In this document: positions 1 to 8,988 of the stretch, piece after piece
Layout of the letters: each line of letters starts with the position of its first letter
Position numbering within the stretch: the first letter of the stretch is position 1
Source of the DNA: Leishmania mexicana MHOM/GT/2001/U1103
Taxonomy: Eukaryota; Euglenozoa; Kinetoplastea; Trypanosomatida; Trypanosomatidae
Assembly: GCF_000234665.1 (NCBI RefSeq)
Contig: NC_018330.1
Span: 62,001 to 126,000, forward strand
DNA length: 64,000 nucleotides
Direction: 5' to 3'
The notes under the pieces: model-generated
The model's input: the letters and a program-made list of their open reading frames with translations, nothing else
Database searches by the model: none
Told to the model about the DNA's origin: nothing
Made by a program: the position numbers and the translations under genes

Positions 1-35
1 CCAGCACACCCGAGCCCACGACCGTCTGGGCCTCG

Positions 36-2057
36 TTAGCCTGTACCACAGCGGCAGCTTGCCTCCTCCTCACACAGCTCCACCAAATCCTCAGGCCATA
101 CCTTCGGAACCAGCTCGAAGCCAGCCGCTGTGTAGAGGCGCGTCAGGTCCTCCTTCGTGCTCACCTGCAGCTCGCAAAGATCGTCGAAGCGGTCCTCCTC
201 GGCGAACATTGTACAGAGCGCCTTCCAGTAGGGGTAACTTCTGTGTTGGACCGAAGCCTGCGCATGCTCGCCTGCTAGTCGACGCGACTCCACCACGTAT
301 GGCACCATCTTGTCTGCCATCAGCAGCTGGACGGACGTCACCATGTCCTTGTAGACGCGAGGAATGCCCACTAGCGGCACCAGTGACGGGTTCGCCGGCT
401 CGCGCCGTAGCAGGTAGGCGAGGATAGCGTCCTCCTCTTCCCAGTTGGTGGCTAAGAAGCTGCGCGTGAAGGCGTCGAAGCCCATCGGGGAGAATATGAC
501 GAGCGAGCACATCTCCAGCAGCTCGCCGAAGCACTGAAGTGGAAAGATGAGGGATGCGCAGAGGTACGTGCAAACGCTGTCCTGCGACGATGCCGACGTC
601 CTAGCTGTGGACAACGTCGTCCTTCTCGCTACCTCGTCCATCACCGTCTTCAGCTTTCGGCGGCCCCGCTGCCAGTGCGGGCTGTTGGCGGTGAAGGCAC
701 CGTGACCGAAGCAGTACTCGCCTATTTCCGGCGCCTCGCCCATCAGAAGCGGGAGCAGAAGCTGTAAAACAACGTTGTGCATGGGCGGTGCTCCGTCCAG
801 TTCCTGGCCATGAATCTTGTCCAGCTTCCGCACCACACCCAACGCAAGATGAGCCACGGCGTTGCTCCTTGCGTAGTTCGGAAAGATGGCTTTGCCGCCG
901 CTGCGGTACACATCTGCGAGCAAGTACCAATCAGAATCCTCCAATTCGCCCAGCCTACTCAGGGCCTGGTCGCGCCACTGCGCGCTCGTGGCGTACCAGC
1001 CTACCAGTGACGCCGTCTGCCGTGCCGCCACGCGGGTCTCTTCGAATGCCTGCTTGTGCACCGCCAGCAGCTCGCGCACCTTTAGCAGCTGCTGCCGCAT
1101 CGCTTCAGACGTGGCGTGCTGGTCGTACAAGGCGCTAAAGAGGGTGTCGTTGCGATCTAGCAAGTTCCAGAGAAGAAGACGAGCGTACGGGGAGAGGCCC
1201 TTGAGGGAGCCGTACGCGTCCAGGTGCGTTGCGAGCACCACGTACGCGCGGTGCAGCAGTTCATCATCCACCACGAAGTCGTCTGCCGCGAAGCCGGCCG
1301 CCTTCTTGGGTAAGGAAAAGATGCGGTACTCATCCAGCGCCGGCTTGCGCCTCTTCGGCTCCGACAGCTGAATTACCGTGTTCACCTCCGGATGCGGGTG
1401 GAGCAGCGGAAGCACCACCTCGAACCCGGCACGCTTGCGCGAGTGCTCCTCCTCCGCGCGCTTGTCGCCTTCATACCGCACCGGCATCGGCATCACCAAC
1501 GACGTTCGCTCGCTGTACGAGTAGCCCTGCACGTCCTCCTCGAGGAGCAGCTCGGCCAAGTAGCTCGCCAGCGGGCCGAACTCGGCCTCCGGAAAGCCCT
1601 GCTCCTCCAGGAGGCGTTGCAGAGACCGACAGAGCGCCACGGTTCCACCGTCGGCAGCGTCCCTCACGCATCTGTGCAGCATTGCCACGAAGGCCTCAGC
1701 GTACACTTTAAATCTGGCGGACTGCGTGCGCTCCTCCTCGGTGAGCTGCCGCCTTGCAACGGTCCAAATAACCTCTATGGAGGACGCAAAGCTGACCAGG
1801 ATGGTGGGCCGCGCCTCTGGCACCGCCTTGACGAGTGCCAGACACACACCGTGAATCTCGTTCATGAGACGATAGAAGAGTACGATGCTCACATCGTTCC
1901 ACAGAAAGCCGCCAAAGTTGGTAGCGTCGTCAGAATTCTGCGAGGACGGCGATGGTGAGAGACTTGGCGACGTGGCGGCGACGGCGGTGGCGATCGTTGC
2001 CGCTGCATCATCTGGCGACGCGGCCGCCGCACTGTCGCGGTTATGTTTGCGCGACAT
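36..2057 (-). CDS. conserved hypothetical protein, 673 aa
   Basis: I do not recognise a family. The frame stays open upstream to 2585, but that extension is low-complexity Pro/Arg/Ser sequence typical of translated 5'UTR, so I start at the ATG at 2057 (MSRKHNRDS). Residues 1-45 are an Ala/Ser/Pro-rich, probably disordered tail. From about residue 48 the protein is alpha-helical and Leu/Ala-rich (FLWNDVSIVLFYRLMNEIHG), with helical pairs to the end suggesting an alpha-solenoid scaffold. A basic patch (EPKRRKP, near residue 215) could be a nuclear localisation signal. No catalytic motif, signal peptide or clear membrane span is visible. A 15-G run at 2174-2188 (C-run in the transcript) upstream probably belongs to the trans-splicing pyrimidine tract. 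The coding assignment is secure; the function is unknown. Confidence 0.85.
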   Translation of the reverse strand: MSRKHNRDSAAAASPDDAAATIATAVAATSPSLSPSPSSQNSDDATNFGGFLWNDVSIVLFYRLMNEIHGVCLALVKAVPEARPTILVSFASSIEVIWTVARRQLTEEERTQSARFKVYAEAFVAMLHRCVRDAADGGTVALCRSLQRLLEEQGFPEAEFGPLASYLAELLLEEDVQGYSYSERTSLVMPMPVRYEGDKRAEEEHSRKRAGFEVVLPLLHPHPEVNTVIQLSEPKRRKPALDEYRIFSLPKKAAGFAADDFVVDDELLHRAYVVLATHLDAYGSLKGLSPYARLLLWNLLDRNDTLFSALYDQHATSEAMRQQLLKVRELLAVHKQAFEETRVAARQTASLVGWYATSAQWRDQALSRLGELEDSDWYLLADVYRSGGKAIFPNYARSNAVAHLALGVVRKLDKIHGQELDGAPPMHNVVLQLLLPLLMGEAPEIGEYCFGHGAFTANSPHWQRGRRKLKTVMDEVARRTTLSTARTSASSQDSVCTYLCASLIFPLQCFGELLEMCSLVIFSPMGFDAFTRSFLATNWEEEDAILAYLLRREPANPSLVPLVGIPRVYKDMVTSVQLLMADKMVPYVVESRRLAGEHAQASVQHRSYPYWKALCTMFAEEDRFDDLCELQVSTKEDLTRLYTAAGFELVPKVWPEDLVELCEEEASCRCGTG

Positions 2058-2938
2058 GACGTCAAGCAGACCAGGTTTGGCTGCCCTCACCTTGTGTTCG
2101 CTATGCGCGTATCTGTCAGGGTGTGTTTGTGTGTTCCTGTGTGCTTCGATGGGAAGAGCAGAGGCGAAGACACGGGGGGGGGGGGGGGACAGAGCCCGCT
2201 GAGAATGTCGTATAGAGTCGATCCGGATAATGTACTGCAGGTGGCGGCATCGACACGCCTGTGGTTGGCTGTTTACCCCCGCTCCACGTTCCCAGCTTTC
2301 ACCGGTGCCTGGGGCCGCCCTACAACACCGTGAAGCAACGAGGCATTCGCGCTGAGAGAGAGGTCGACGAAGAAAAGAATGAGATGGGGTCAACGCCGCA
2401 GCCGTCATCCCCCTCCGCCGTGCAGCCGGGCGAGGGGTAGAGGGAGACTGGCCTATCCTGCCCCCCCCGCCTTCCTCGATTGCCTGCACCACACGTGTCG
2501 GTGACGTCCACTGGAGCGCAGTTGCGAAACTAAAAGCGTGATGTCTTATCAGCCCCAAGAGGGGAGGAGGCGGAGCGGGCGGCATCTATCCGCGCTCCAT
2601 GGCGAGTTGCTCCTTTTTTGAGGAGCGGGGTCACGGTGTTACGCGGTTATGCCATCACAGAAAGCAAACAACAACAGAAACTGTGAAGGTTGGCAATCCA
2701 ACCACCCAGCCCCTGGCGTCGGCGGCTGTGGGGTGGATAGGGAAGGGTGGAGCAGCAGCAACGGCAGTGACTGCATCCACGTGTGCGCATAGGTCCTTAG
2801 CTTGGTGTGCATCCGCTTGAGAGGAAGTCTTACCGCCCTCGCCCTGTGCCACCCAGCACGACATACACAGGCATATGTGTATCTACTCCACGCTCCGAAG
2901 ACCAGCATGAGGGCGACGAAGAAGACAACGGGGAGACC
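2058..2938. other. intergenic spacer (5'UTR of the 673-aa gene, 3'UTR of the EngA-like gene)
   Basis: No gene is supported here. It contains a 15-base G homopolymer at 2174-2188, which is a C-run in the minus-strand pre-mRNA followed by AG dinucleotides and is consistent with a trans-splice acceptor region. The rest is low-complexity UTR. Confidence 0.6.
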
Positions 2939-4756
2939 TTAGATGTAGTCTGGGTTCGAGTCCTTCACCTCCTGCACGAGCCGCAGTGGCACGCCGCGGA
3001 AGCCGAATTCCTCGGTGATCGCGTTCTTCATCATCTCCTGCAGTGCCTTGGGCAGCTGACTCTCCTCCGTCTTTGTCTGCAGCTGCAAGAGGAAGGTGGG
3101 CGGACGGGTGCTGATCTGCGTAATGCGTCCAACCCGTGCCACGTGGTACGGAATGATCACGGACCTCTCTAGCTTGCGCCAGAACTTGGTCAGCTCCGAG
3201 CGCCGCACGCGCTTGTTCCACGTGTCGTACAGCTCCAGCACCTGGTCCATGAGCAAGGTCAGGTTCATGCCAGTGTGCGCAGAGACGACCACCGCGTTGC
3301 TGTACTTCACTTCCTGCACCTGCCGCTTGATCTTGAAGTCGATAGCCTCGGCGGTAGCGCTTTGGTCGAGCACCGCGTCCCACTTGTTCGCGCACAGCAC
3401 GAACGGGCGGCCCTCCTGGGCGACCTTGTGCAGGACAGACATGTCGTACTTGTTCGGGTGGCCCTCGGTAGCGTCAAACACCACAACAACCACGTGCGCG
3501 TAGCGAATCTCGTTCAGCGAGAGGCTATGGATGCGGCTGAGAAACTCACGGTCCGTGCGGTACCGCTGGCGCGCCAACCCGGCGGTGTCAATCAACTTCA
3601 GCTTCCTCCCCTTGTACGTGCATGCGATTTCGATGGGGTCGCGGGTCGTGTTCGACTCATCAGCGGCGCGGTTCCGCTCGTAGCCGACAAGGCGGTTCAC
3701 GAGGCTCGTCTTGCCGCTGTTCGTGCGACCGACGATGGCCACGCGGATGTACCGGCCAGTGCAGTTGCGATCGCGAATCTCCTCCATGGCCGCCTCGTCA
3801 CCGCCCATGGCGAGATCCTCGATATCCCAGTCGTTCTCCACCTTGCGCATCGCGTGAATGTGGTAGAGCGGTTCGAGCAAGGCCGCCAGCATATCGAGCC
3901 CCTCCCGCTTGCGGGCCGAAAATGGGACAGCTTTGCCAAGGCCGAGGCGGTTGTAGATGTCCAGTACGAGAGCCTCCTCCTCCCCGGGCACGAGGTCCAT
4001 CTTGTTGACCAACAGGCACGTTGGCATCTTCTTGGCTGCCAGGTACTGGATCAGGTCGTGCTCCTCCGCAGATACGTCCTCGTCCACAGCGGTGACGAAG
4101 ATCGCGGCGTCGGCCGTCTCAACGGTGCGGAACGCCTCCTCGACAAGCTTGCCACCAACGAGGCCTGGGGTGTCGATGACGGTGAAGTGCAGGTCGTCTA
4201 GCACTGCGTGCGCCTCCACGCAGTCGCGCGTGATGCCGTTGAAGTCCTTTACAATGCTCTTCTTTGCCGGCATCGTGGGGTCCTGACAGAGCAGGTTGAA
4301 CAGCGAGGACTTGCCGCTGTTCATGCGGCCGACGATGGCGACGCGAAGGCGCTGATCACCCAGAGTCTTGACCACCGGCGTCCAGCCGGCCACGCGCCGG
4401 CGCTGCTCGTCGGTACGTTCGGCGTCATTCATGGCGGGGGAAATGTCGTTCAGTCGGCTGCCGGACCGCTTCACCTCCTCGCGCCAGTTGAAGTGGAGAC
4501 CGCCCCTGATTTGGGTGCGCCGGGGCAGCGCGTTGACAAAGTCCTTCGCTCCCGTCGTCGTCGCCGTCGCTCCAGCGGAGGACGCTGCAGAGGACGACGC
4601 ACGCGGAACAGAAGTCGACCCGAAGCCCCGACAGGCGCTGACGAGAGACGAGTATGGTGACCTGAAAACAGTGCCCGAGCTCGGCGACAGGCGACGTGCC
4701 CGCGAACCGCCCCATGATGTAGAAGCAGCTAAAAGCGCGAAACGTGAAAGATGCAT
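2939..4756 (-). CDS. EngA/Der-type double GTPase, predicted mitochondrial
   Basis: A 605-aa protein with two tandem TRAFAC GTPase domains, the hallmark of EngA/Der. Domain 1 has G1 GRMNSGKS at 143-150, G3 DTPG at 195-198, G4 NKMD at 251-254 and a G5-like FSAR at 279-282. Domain 2 has G1 GRTNSGKT at 343-350, G3 DTAG at 390-393 and a G4 NKWD. The C-terminal ~90 residues correspond to the KH-like domain of the family. Bacterial EngA matures the large ribosomal subunit, and trypanosomatid mitochondria are known to use an EngA relative in mitoribosome assembly. The start at 4756 (MHLSRFALL) gives an Arg/Ser/Ala-rich, acid-poor N-terminus of ~80 residues that looks like a mitochondrial presequence. 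A pyrimidine tract with AG lies just upstream (4804-4880). The frame is open to 5146, but that extension is UTR-like. Confidence 0.9.
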   Translation of the reverse strand: MHLSRFALLAASTSWGGSRARRLSPSSGTVFRSPYSSLVSACRGFGSTSVPRASSSAASSAGATATTTGAKDFVNALPRRTQIRGGLHFNWREEVKRSGSRLNDISPAMNDAERTDEQRRRVAGWTPVVKTLGDQRLRVAIVGRMNSGKSSLFNLLCQDPTMPAKKSIVKDFNGITRDCVEAHAVLDDLHFTVIDTPGLVGGKLVEEAFRTVETADAAIFVTAVDEDVSAEEHDLIQYLAAKKMPTCLLVNKMDLVPGEEEALVLDIYNRLGLGKAVPFSARKREGLDMLAALLEPLYHIHAMRKVENDWDIEDLAMGGDEAAMEEIRDRNCTGRYIRVAIVGRTNSGKTSLVNRLVGYERNRAADESNTTRDPIEIACTYKGRKLKLIDTAGLARQRYRTDREFLSRIHSLSLNEIRYAHVVVVVFDATEGHPNKYDMSVLHKVAQEGRPFVLCANKWDAVLDQSATAEAIDFKIKRQVQEVKYSNAVVVSAHTGMNLTLLMDQVLELYDTWNKRVRRSELTKFWRKLERSVIIPYHVARVGRITQISTRPPTFLLQLQTKTEESQLPKALQEMMKNAITEEFGFRGVPLRLVQEVKDSNPDYI

Positions 4757-4803
4757 TGCAACAAGGCGACGCGGAATGGCTGAGTGCTCCGCCTGCTTGT
4801 GTG

Positions 4804-4880
4804 CTGAGACTCGGGTTTGGAGAAGAGAGAGGGAGAGCAACAGCGAGAGGGGGACGGGGGAGGGCCTCACTCCATCCCAG
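4804..4880 (-). promoter_or_regulatory. candidate spliced-leader trans-splice acceptor for the EngA-like gene
   Basis: Read on the minus strand, a long C/T tract (about 4880 down to 4822) is followed by AG at 4811-4810 and a second AG at 4805-4804. Either gives a 5'UTR of about 50 nt before the ATG at 4756. It was predicted by eye from the usual pyrimidine tract plus first AG rule. Confidence 0.5.
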
Positions 4881-5571
4881 AGAACAGAAGAGAGAGAAGA
4901 ACGGAAAGGCGACGAATGATGATGAAGAGTCCAGGTCGTAGACGCACAGATAGGGGGCCTGTGTACGCTCGGTAGTAAAGCACATCGTTGCACAGTACGC
5001 ACATATCGAGCCAGTTCGCACCCAGGTAAAACAGTCACCAGGTAGCGGATGGGTGCTGGGCGGGAGGAGGGGAAGGGGACTGAGATGGCAAGGGGTGAAG
5101 GAGAACGGAGAGGAAGAGACGCCAGAGGCGAACTAGTGGAGTCCACGCGTCACTTCTCCTCCTCTTCGCTGCTTCTGTCTCTGATGTCACCGCTGCTCGC
5201 TCGCGTTTCGGTGGTTGAGGTCTCCAGGCCACAGTACATCATCAGCACCCTGTTCTGCCGTTGCTGTCTCGTATCTTCGCAATATACCACCGCCCTCCCT
5301 CTCTCCTACACACCAGACGCGCTCAACCGCGGCACGGCGAGGAAGGCGGAGGAAGAGGTGTAAGTGAAAACAGTCCACAGTCGCTGCGAGGCGGAGAGCC
5401 GCCATCCGTATCCCCCCCTCGACTACCACAACCACCCACTCCTAGTCCTCCATTCGCCTCAGCAACGCCGCCTTTTTACGAGCGTAGGGCAGGGGGGAAG
5501 GGATGAAGGAGAGGTGTCCTAGACGCAGAGGGAGGAAAGACGGGGTGATGTCAAGTACATCCACCAGCAGG
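4881..5571. other. intergenic spacer
   Basis: Purine-rich on the plus strand (pyrimidine-rich in the transcript), with no supported gene. It should hold the 3'UTR of the following 198-aa gene and the polyadenylation region. Confidence 0.5.
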
Positions 5572-6168
5572 CTACGTACACGTTACGTAGTTCTTCAGTT
5601 TCGTGGTCAGCATCGCCTTCGTTGCCTCATTTTTCGCCGTCGGCACACACGTCTCTAGGAGATAGGTCGCCACGTCCTCGTGACCGGGAAGGGCGTCGAG
5701 AACGAGCTGAACCAGCTCTTCGTCGGGCACCATTTTGCTGAGCTCACGTCGCACTACAGTCACAATGGGACGCCCGTCCGTCGGGTCGAAGCAGTTGATC
5801 GTCAACATCGCCTTCACCGCCTCGGTGTCGATGTGGTCACACGCCGTCATGAAGAGCTCGTCAAGGTGCTCGCGCCGGATGGTGGCAGGCGCATCCTTCA
5901 TGAGGCCAAACAGTGAGCCCAGTGGGAGAACACTTGAGTGTATGATCGCCGTGCTCACAAGAATGGCGAGCTGGTGGTCGTTCGCGTGCTTTGCAAACGC
6001 CATCGTCGTCGCCGAGTCCCAGCGACGCTCGACAAGGTCGAGAAACATCGTATCGTTCATGTTCTCCCCTACAAACTCGGGCTGCCGAATCAGCTCCTTC
6101 ATCTGCTCCACATTGTTGTTGCACACGCACTCGTGGAGCTTCGTCTCAAAGGACTGTCGCTGGCCCAT
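5572..6168 (-). CDS. small putatively N-myristoylated protein, 198 aa
   Basis: The protein begins MGQRQS, which meets the N-myristoylation pattern (Gly2 with Ser6), so membrane association is plausible. The rest is soluble and helical, with alternating helix pairs (for example NNNVEQMKELIRQPEF and HEDVATYLLETCVPTAKN) that loosely resemble degenerate ankyrin or other alpha-alpha repeats. It has no transmembrane segment and no recognised catalytic motif. The ATG at 6168 is the first in frame and also creates the acylation motif, which supports it as the true start. The family is unknown; I would treat it as a conserved hypothetical with a possible lipid anchor. Confidence 0.85.
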   Translation of the reverse strand: MGQRQSFETKLHECVCNNNVEQMKELIRQPEFVGENMNDTMFLDLVERRWDSATTMAFAKHANDHQLAILVSTAIIHSSVLPLGSLFGLMKDAPATIRREHLDELFMTACDHIDTEAVKAMLTINCFDPTDGRPIVTVVRRELSKMVPDEELVQLVLDALPGHEDVATYLLETCVPTAKNEATKAMLTTKLKNYVTCT

Positions 6169-7411
6169 GACGATAGGGCTGCACAGTGTGTGCGAGTCTG
6201 GATGTGTGTTTACGCGAATGAATTACTGAGGGAGGTGTGCTCACTACCTTCCATAGGTATCATGCTCCGCACTCTGGCAGTCGTAGCCCTTGTGCGTTGC
6301 GGAGGGAGTGGGGAAGGGGGGAGGATGACAGCAGGAGAAACACATACGAAAGCCGGCACAGTGTCCCAATCTTTCGATGGCGCCGTATGCGTGAGGAAAA
6401 GACCTGGACAGTATAGATGCGCTGCCGCAGTGACCGCCTCCGATGCTGACGCTCGTGCCTGCGCTTCTCGCACCTACGTATGTGTACAGATAGAGGGGGA
6501 GAAAGAGATGCAAGCGTGCGTGGCAGTGTTGGGCACGAAAAGGGTCGATGAGGAAGCGGCAGTTTGCGGGCTTGTTTCCTGTGGGAAACACAGCGTGTCG
6601 CACACACGAGGAAGGGGGTAGGGGGCAGGGAAGAGGGAAGGCATGCGGTTGCCGGCGTGTGCTGTAACGTCGGGAGGGGCAGGTGAGAAGAGGGCATTGG
6701 CCTCCGTCCATCCGAAGGTGAGACAAAGAGAGACAAGCAGCGGGGCAGAGGCCACTTGGAAGAGGAGGCAGAGCACAGCATCCCATGCACCACCCACAGT
6801 GGGGGGGGGGGGATGGAGAGACACACGGGGGTGACTTGGCAGCCCCTGTGGATATCACCGCACACTTCATGGAGTCGACATCACAGTGTTAGGCCAAGAA
6901 CAAGAGTGGCGACAAGAGCGGCTGCATGAAGGGCGAAGGACAAAGCAGAGTGAGAGGCTACAGCTCCCAGCGTATACAGTAGTGCGTTTCCAGCGCCTCC
7001 TCGGTGCTTTCAAGACCCCTCTGCACGCACGAGGCGCCACCGCTGCTCAACACCAGCACCGCAGCACATGCATCGGTTAACAGCTTCCATGCACAACGTC
7101 GGCCCATTCCGCGCTTTCATTGCGCGACATCGTGGCGATACCTGTGTCAACGGAACAGCACGCGATTGCCAAAAGACGCACACACACACGTGAAAACAAG
7201 TAAAACAAGGCAGCCACCAACGCTCGAATCGACCGCCAGCCTGTGTCTGCTCTTGCGCAAGTTGGGCTGCGCCTGCAAGCACGTTCGCAACATAGTGACG
7301 AGAAAGCATATTTGCAGTGAGGCCCGCGAGCCCGCCCACCATAGGAGAGTTTACGGACACACACAGCAAACAACCTTCTCGTCCAGGACGCGCTGACAGG
7401 CTCGCCACCTC
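6169..7411. other. 1.2-kb intergenic spacer
   Basis: No gene is supported. It holds a 12-G run at 6801-6812 and scattered CA/GT and pyrimidine-rich stretches. Frames that stay open here are Ser/Pro/Cys-rich with no domain resemblance. It is presumed to be the 5'UTR of the 198-aa gene plus the 3'UTR of the CFIm25 gene. Confidence 0.5.
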
Positions 7412-8227
7412 TCAGTACTCGGTGCTGCAGTAGTTGATGAGCACGCGCGAGAGAAGCACTGGCAGACTCGCAATGATCGGGCCGTACTTGCTTGAATTCT
7501 CGTACAGGTCAAAGAGCGGTGCGGCCACAAGCTCCACGCCCTCCTGCACCATGTTGAAGTACACCGTTGGCTCCAGATGTACGAGGTAAACGGTGCGCAC
7601 CTCCCGTACACTGCCCGCAGCGATGTGCGCTGGAACGTACGGGTACATGTGCGGCGTGAAATGCGGTCGATACCAAGTTGCCAAAACCTCTCCGACACGA
7701 AAGCAGCTACCTGCCTTGGACGCGCTGTGCGTCATGCCCACATCAACGACTGTGTCAGAGTTGCTGGCGCTCGTCCCCTCAGCAGCCCCCGCCGGCGTTT
7801 TCGCTTCGTTCAACAAGTGACGGCCCAACTTGCGTAGCAAGCAGCTCTCCTCCGCCTCGCCACGGCGACAGCGCCCCCCCGGCAGACGATACGTGACCTC
7901 GGCATTTGTGTTGGACGGCGGCACAGTGCGCACGCCGTCCGCGTCGCGAGTCCTCAAGTTGATCTGCTTCATGAGGAGAATATGGGGGTGGCGATGGAGG
8001 TGGACGAGGAGCACGCCCTCTACGGAGTGCACGCACGGCTCCTCCTCACATCGTTTCTTCAAGCTCAGCAACTTTTCAATGGCGCTTGGAGGTCGAAACG
8101 GAGCAGAGCTGCCAACACCTAGGTTCACCTTGTTTCCCGCAACGCCGGCGTGGCCGTTGGAGATATCTACCGAGGTTTGCGTGTAGTTCTCCACGGGGTA
8201 GACGTCCAGCTTCGGCTTGAGTGGCAT
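7412..8227 (-). CDS. cleavage factor Im 25-kDa subunit / CPSF5 (NUDT21-like)
   Basis: A 271-aa Nudix-fold protein of the mRNA 3'-end processing machinery. Diagnostic segments are SVEGVLLVHLHRHPHILLM, RLPGGRCRRGEAEES, the WYRPHFTPHMYPYVPAHI block and the C-terminal VAAPLFDLYENSSKYGPI plus LPVLLSRVL. All align by eye with human CFIm25. As in that family, the catalytic Nudix box glutamates are not preserved, so it should bind rather than hydrolyse. A low-complexity insertion (TPAGAAEGTSASNSDT) interrupts the fold after the degenerate Nudix helix. The start at 8227 (MPLKPKLDVYPVENYTQ) matches the family N-terminus; the open frame to 8500 is UTR. In trypanosomatids polyadenylation is coupled to trans-splicing of the downstream gene, so this factor probably acts in that coupled reaction in the nucleus. 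Confidence 0.92.
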   Translation of the reverse strand: MPLKPKLDVYPVENYTQTSVDISNGHAGVAGNKVNLGVGSSAPFRPPSAIEKLLSLKKRCEEEPCVHSVEGVLLVHLHRHPHILLMKQINLRTRDADGVRTVPPSNTNAEVTYRLPGGRCRRGEAEESCLLRKLGRHLLNEAKTPAGAAEGTSASNSDTVVDVGMTHSASKAGSCFRVGEVLATWYRPHFTPHMYPYVPAHIAAGSVREVRTVYLVHLEPTVYFNMVQEGVELVAAPLFDLYENSSKYGPIIASLPVLLSRVLINYCSTEY

Positions 8228-8988
8228 TGTCGCGCCTGTGCGGTGGGCTCGTATGTATGTACAGGCCGGGTGTGGGAGAGACACACAAAGACGTACCAAT
8301 GCGGAGCGAGGTACACGTAAAGGCACATGCGGGAGATCCACGGCCGCGCGCAATCCATCAGTGGAGGACACACATGTATATTGCAGGAAGGGAAAGAGGA
8401 ACACGAGAGTCGTTGAGGGAGGAACGCGGTAGAGATGGGCGGAGGGGCAGCGCCGCACACTTCGCTTGACGATGGTGTCAGTGCTGCATGTGCAGAGCAC
8501 GACACAGAGTCACCGCTGTCGCCTGTCCATTCCACTTGCGCGATGCAGAGGAACCGAAACGAAGAGCAGCATGGCAGCTGGAAGCAGGGAGCATCCCTGC
8601 CACACACAACACAGTGACGCATACAGACATCTGAGATCGCCGTCGAAAGACCATTACAGCGCTGAAGAGCACGCATGTCCCATGCGGTGGGGTCGAGATG
8701 CGGAGGGGAGGAGAAACAAATAGGGGGAGAAAAATATCGTCTCTGGGGTGCCACGCGCAACGTCACGGCGCTCACACCCGGGGCAAAGGCGAGAGCAGTA
8801 GGGAGGTACCCTCAGGAAGAGGAGAGGGGAGAGAGAACAGCAGATGACAGCACAGATTGCAGCACCGAGGGCAGCGGTCTTCCAAAGCACCACCATGCCC
8901 TCAACAACTTGTCATTACTCCTTGCGCTCCTCTATTTTGCACCCCCCCCCCCACCCACCCACACAAACACACACATACGTACCAGGGT
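8228..8988. other. intergenic spacer
   Basis: No gene is supported. An 11-C run at 8942-8952, followed by CA-rich sequence, lies just past the stop codon of the aminopeptidase gene. Confidence 0.5.

Noticed and set aside
2058..2585. N-terminal extension of the 673-aa protein
   Set aside because: The extra 176 codons are low-complexity and cross the 15-base homopolymer and predicted trans-splice region; the ATG at 2057 is the better start.
3275..4201. 308-codon plus-strand frame inside the EngA-like gene
   Set aside because: It is a shadow frame created by GC-rich third positions of the real minus-strand gene.
4757..5146. N-terminal extension of the EngA-like GTPase
   Set aside because: It lies upstream of the pyrimidine tract and AG at 4804-4880, so it should be removed from the mature mRNA. 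The ATG at 4756 gives a good mitochondrial presequence.
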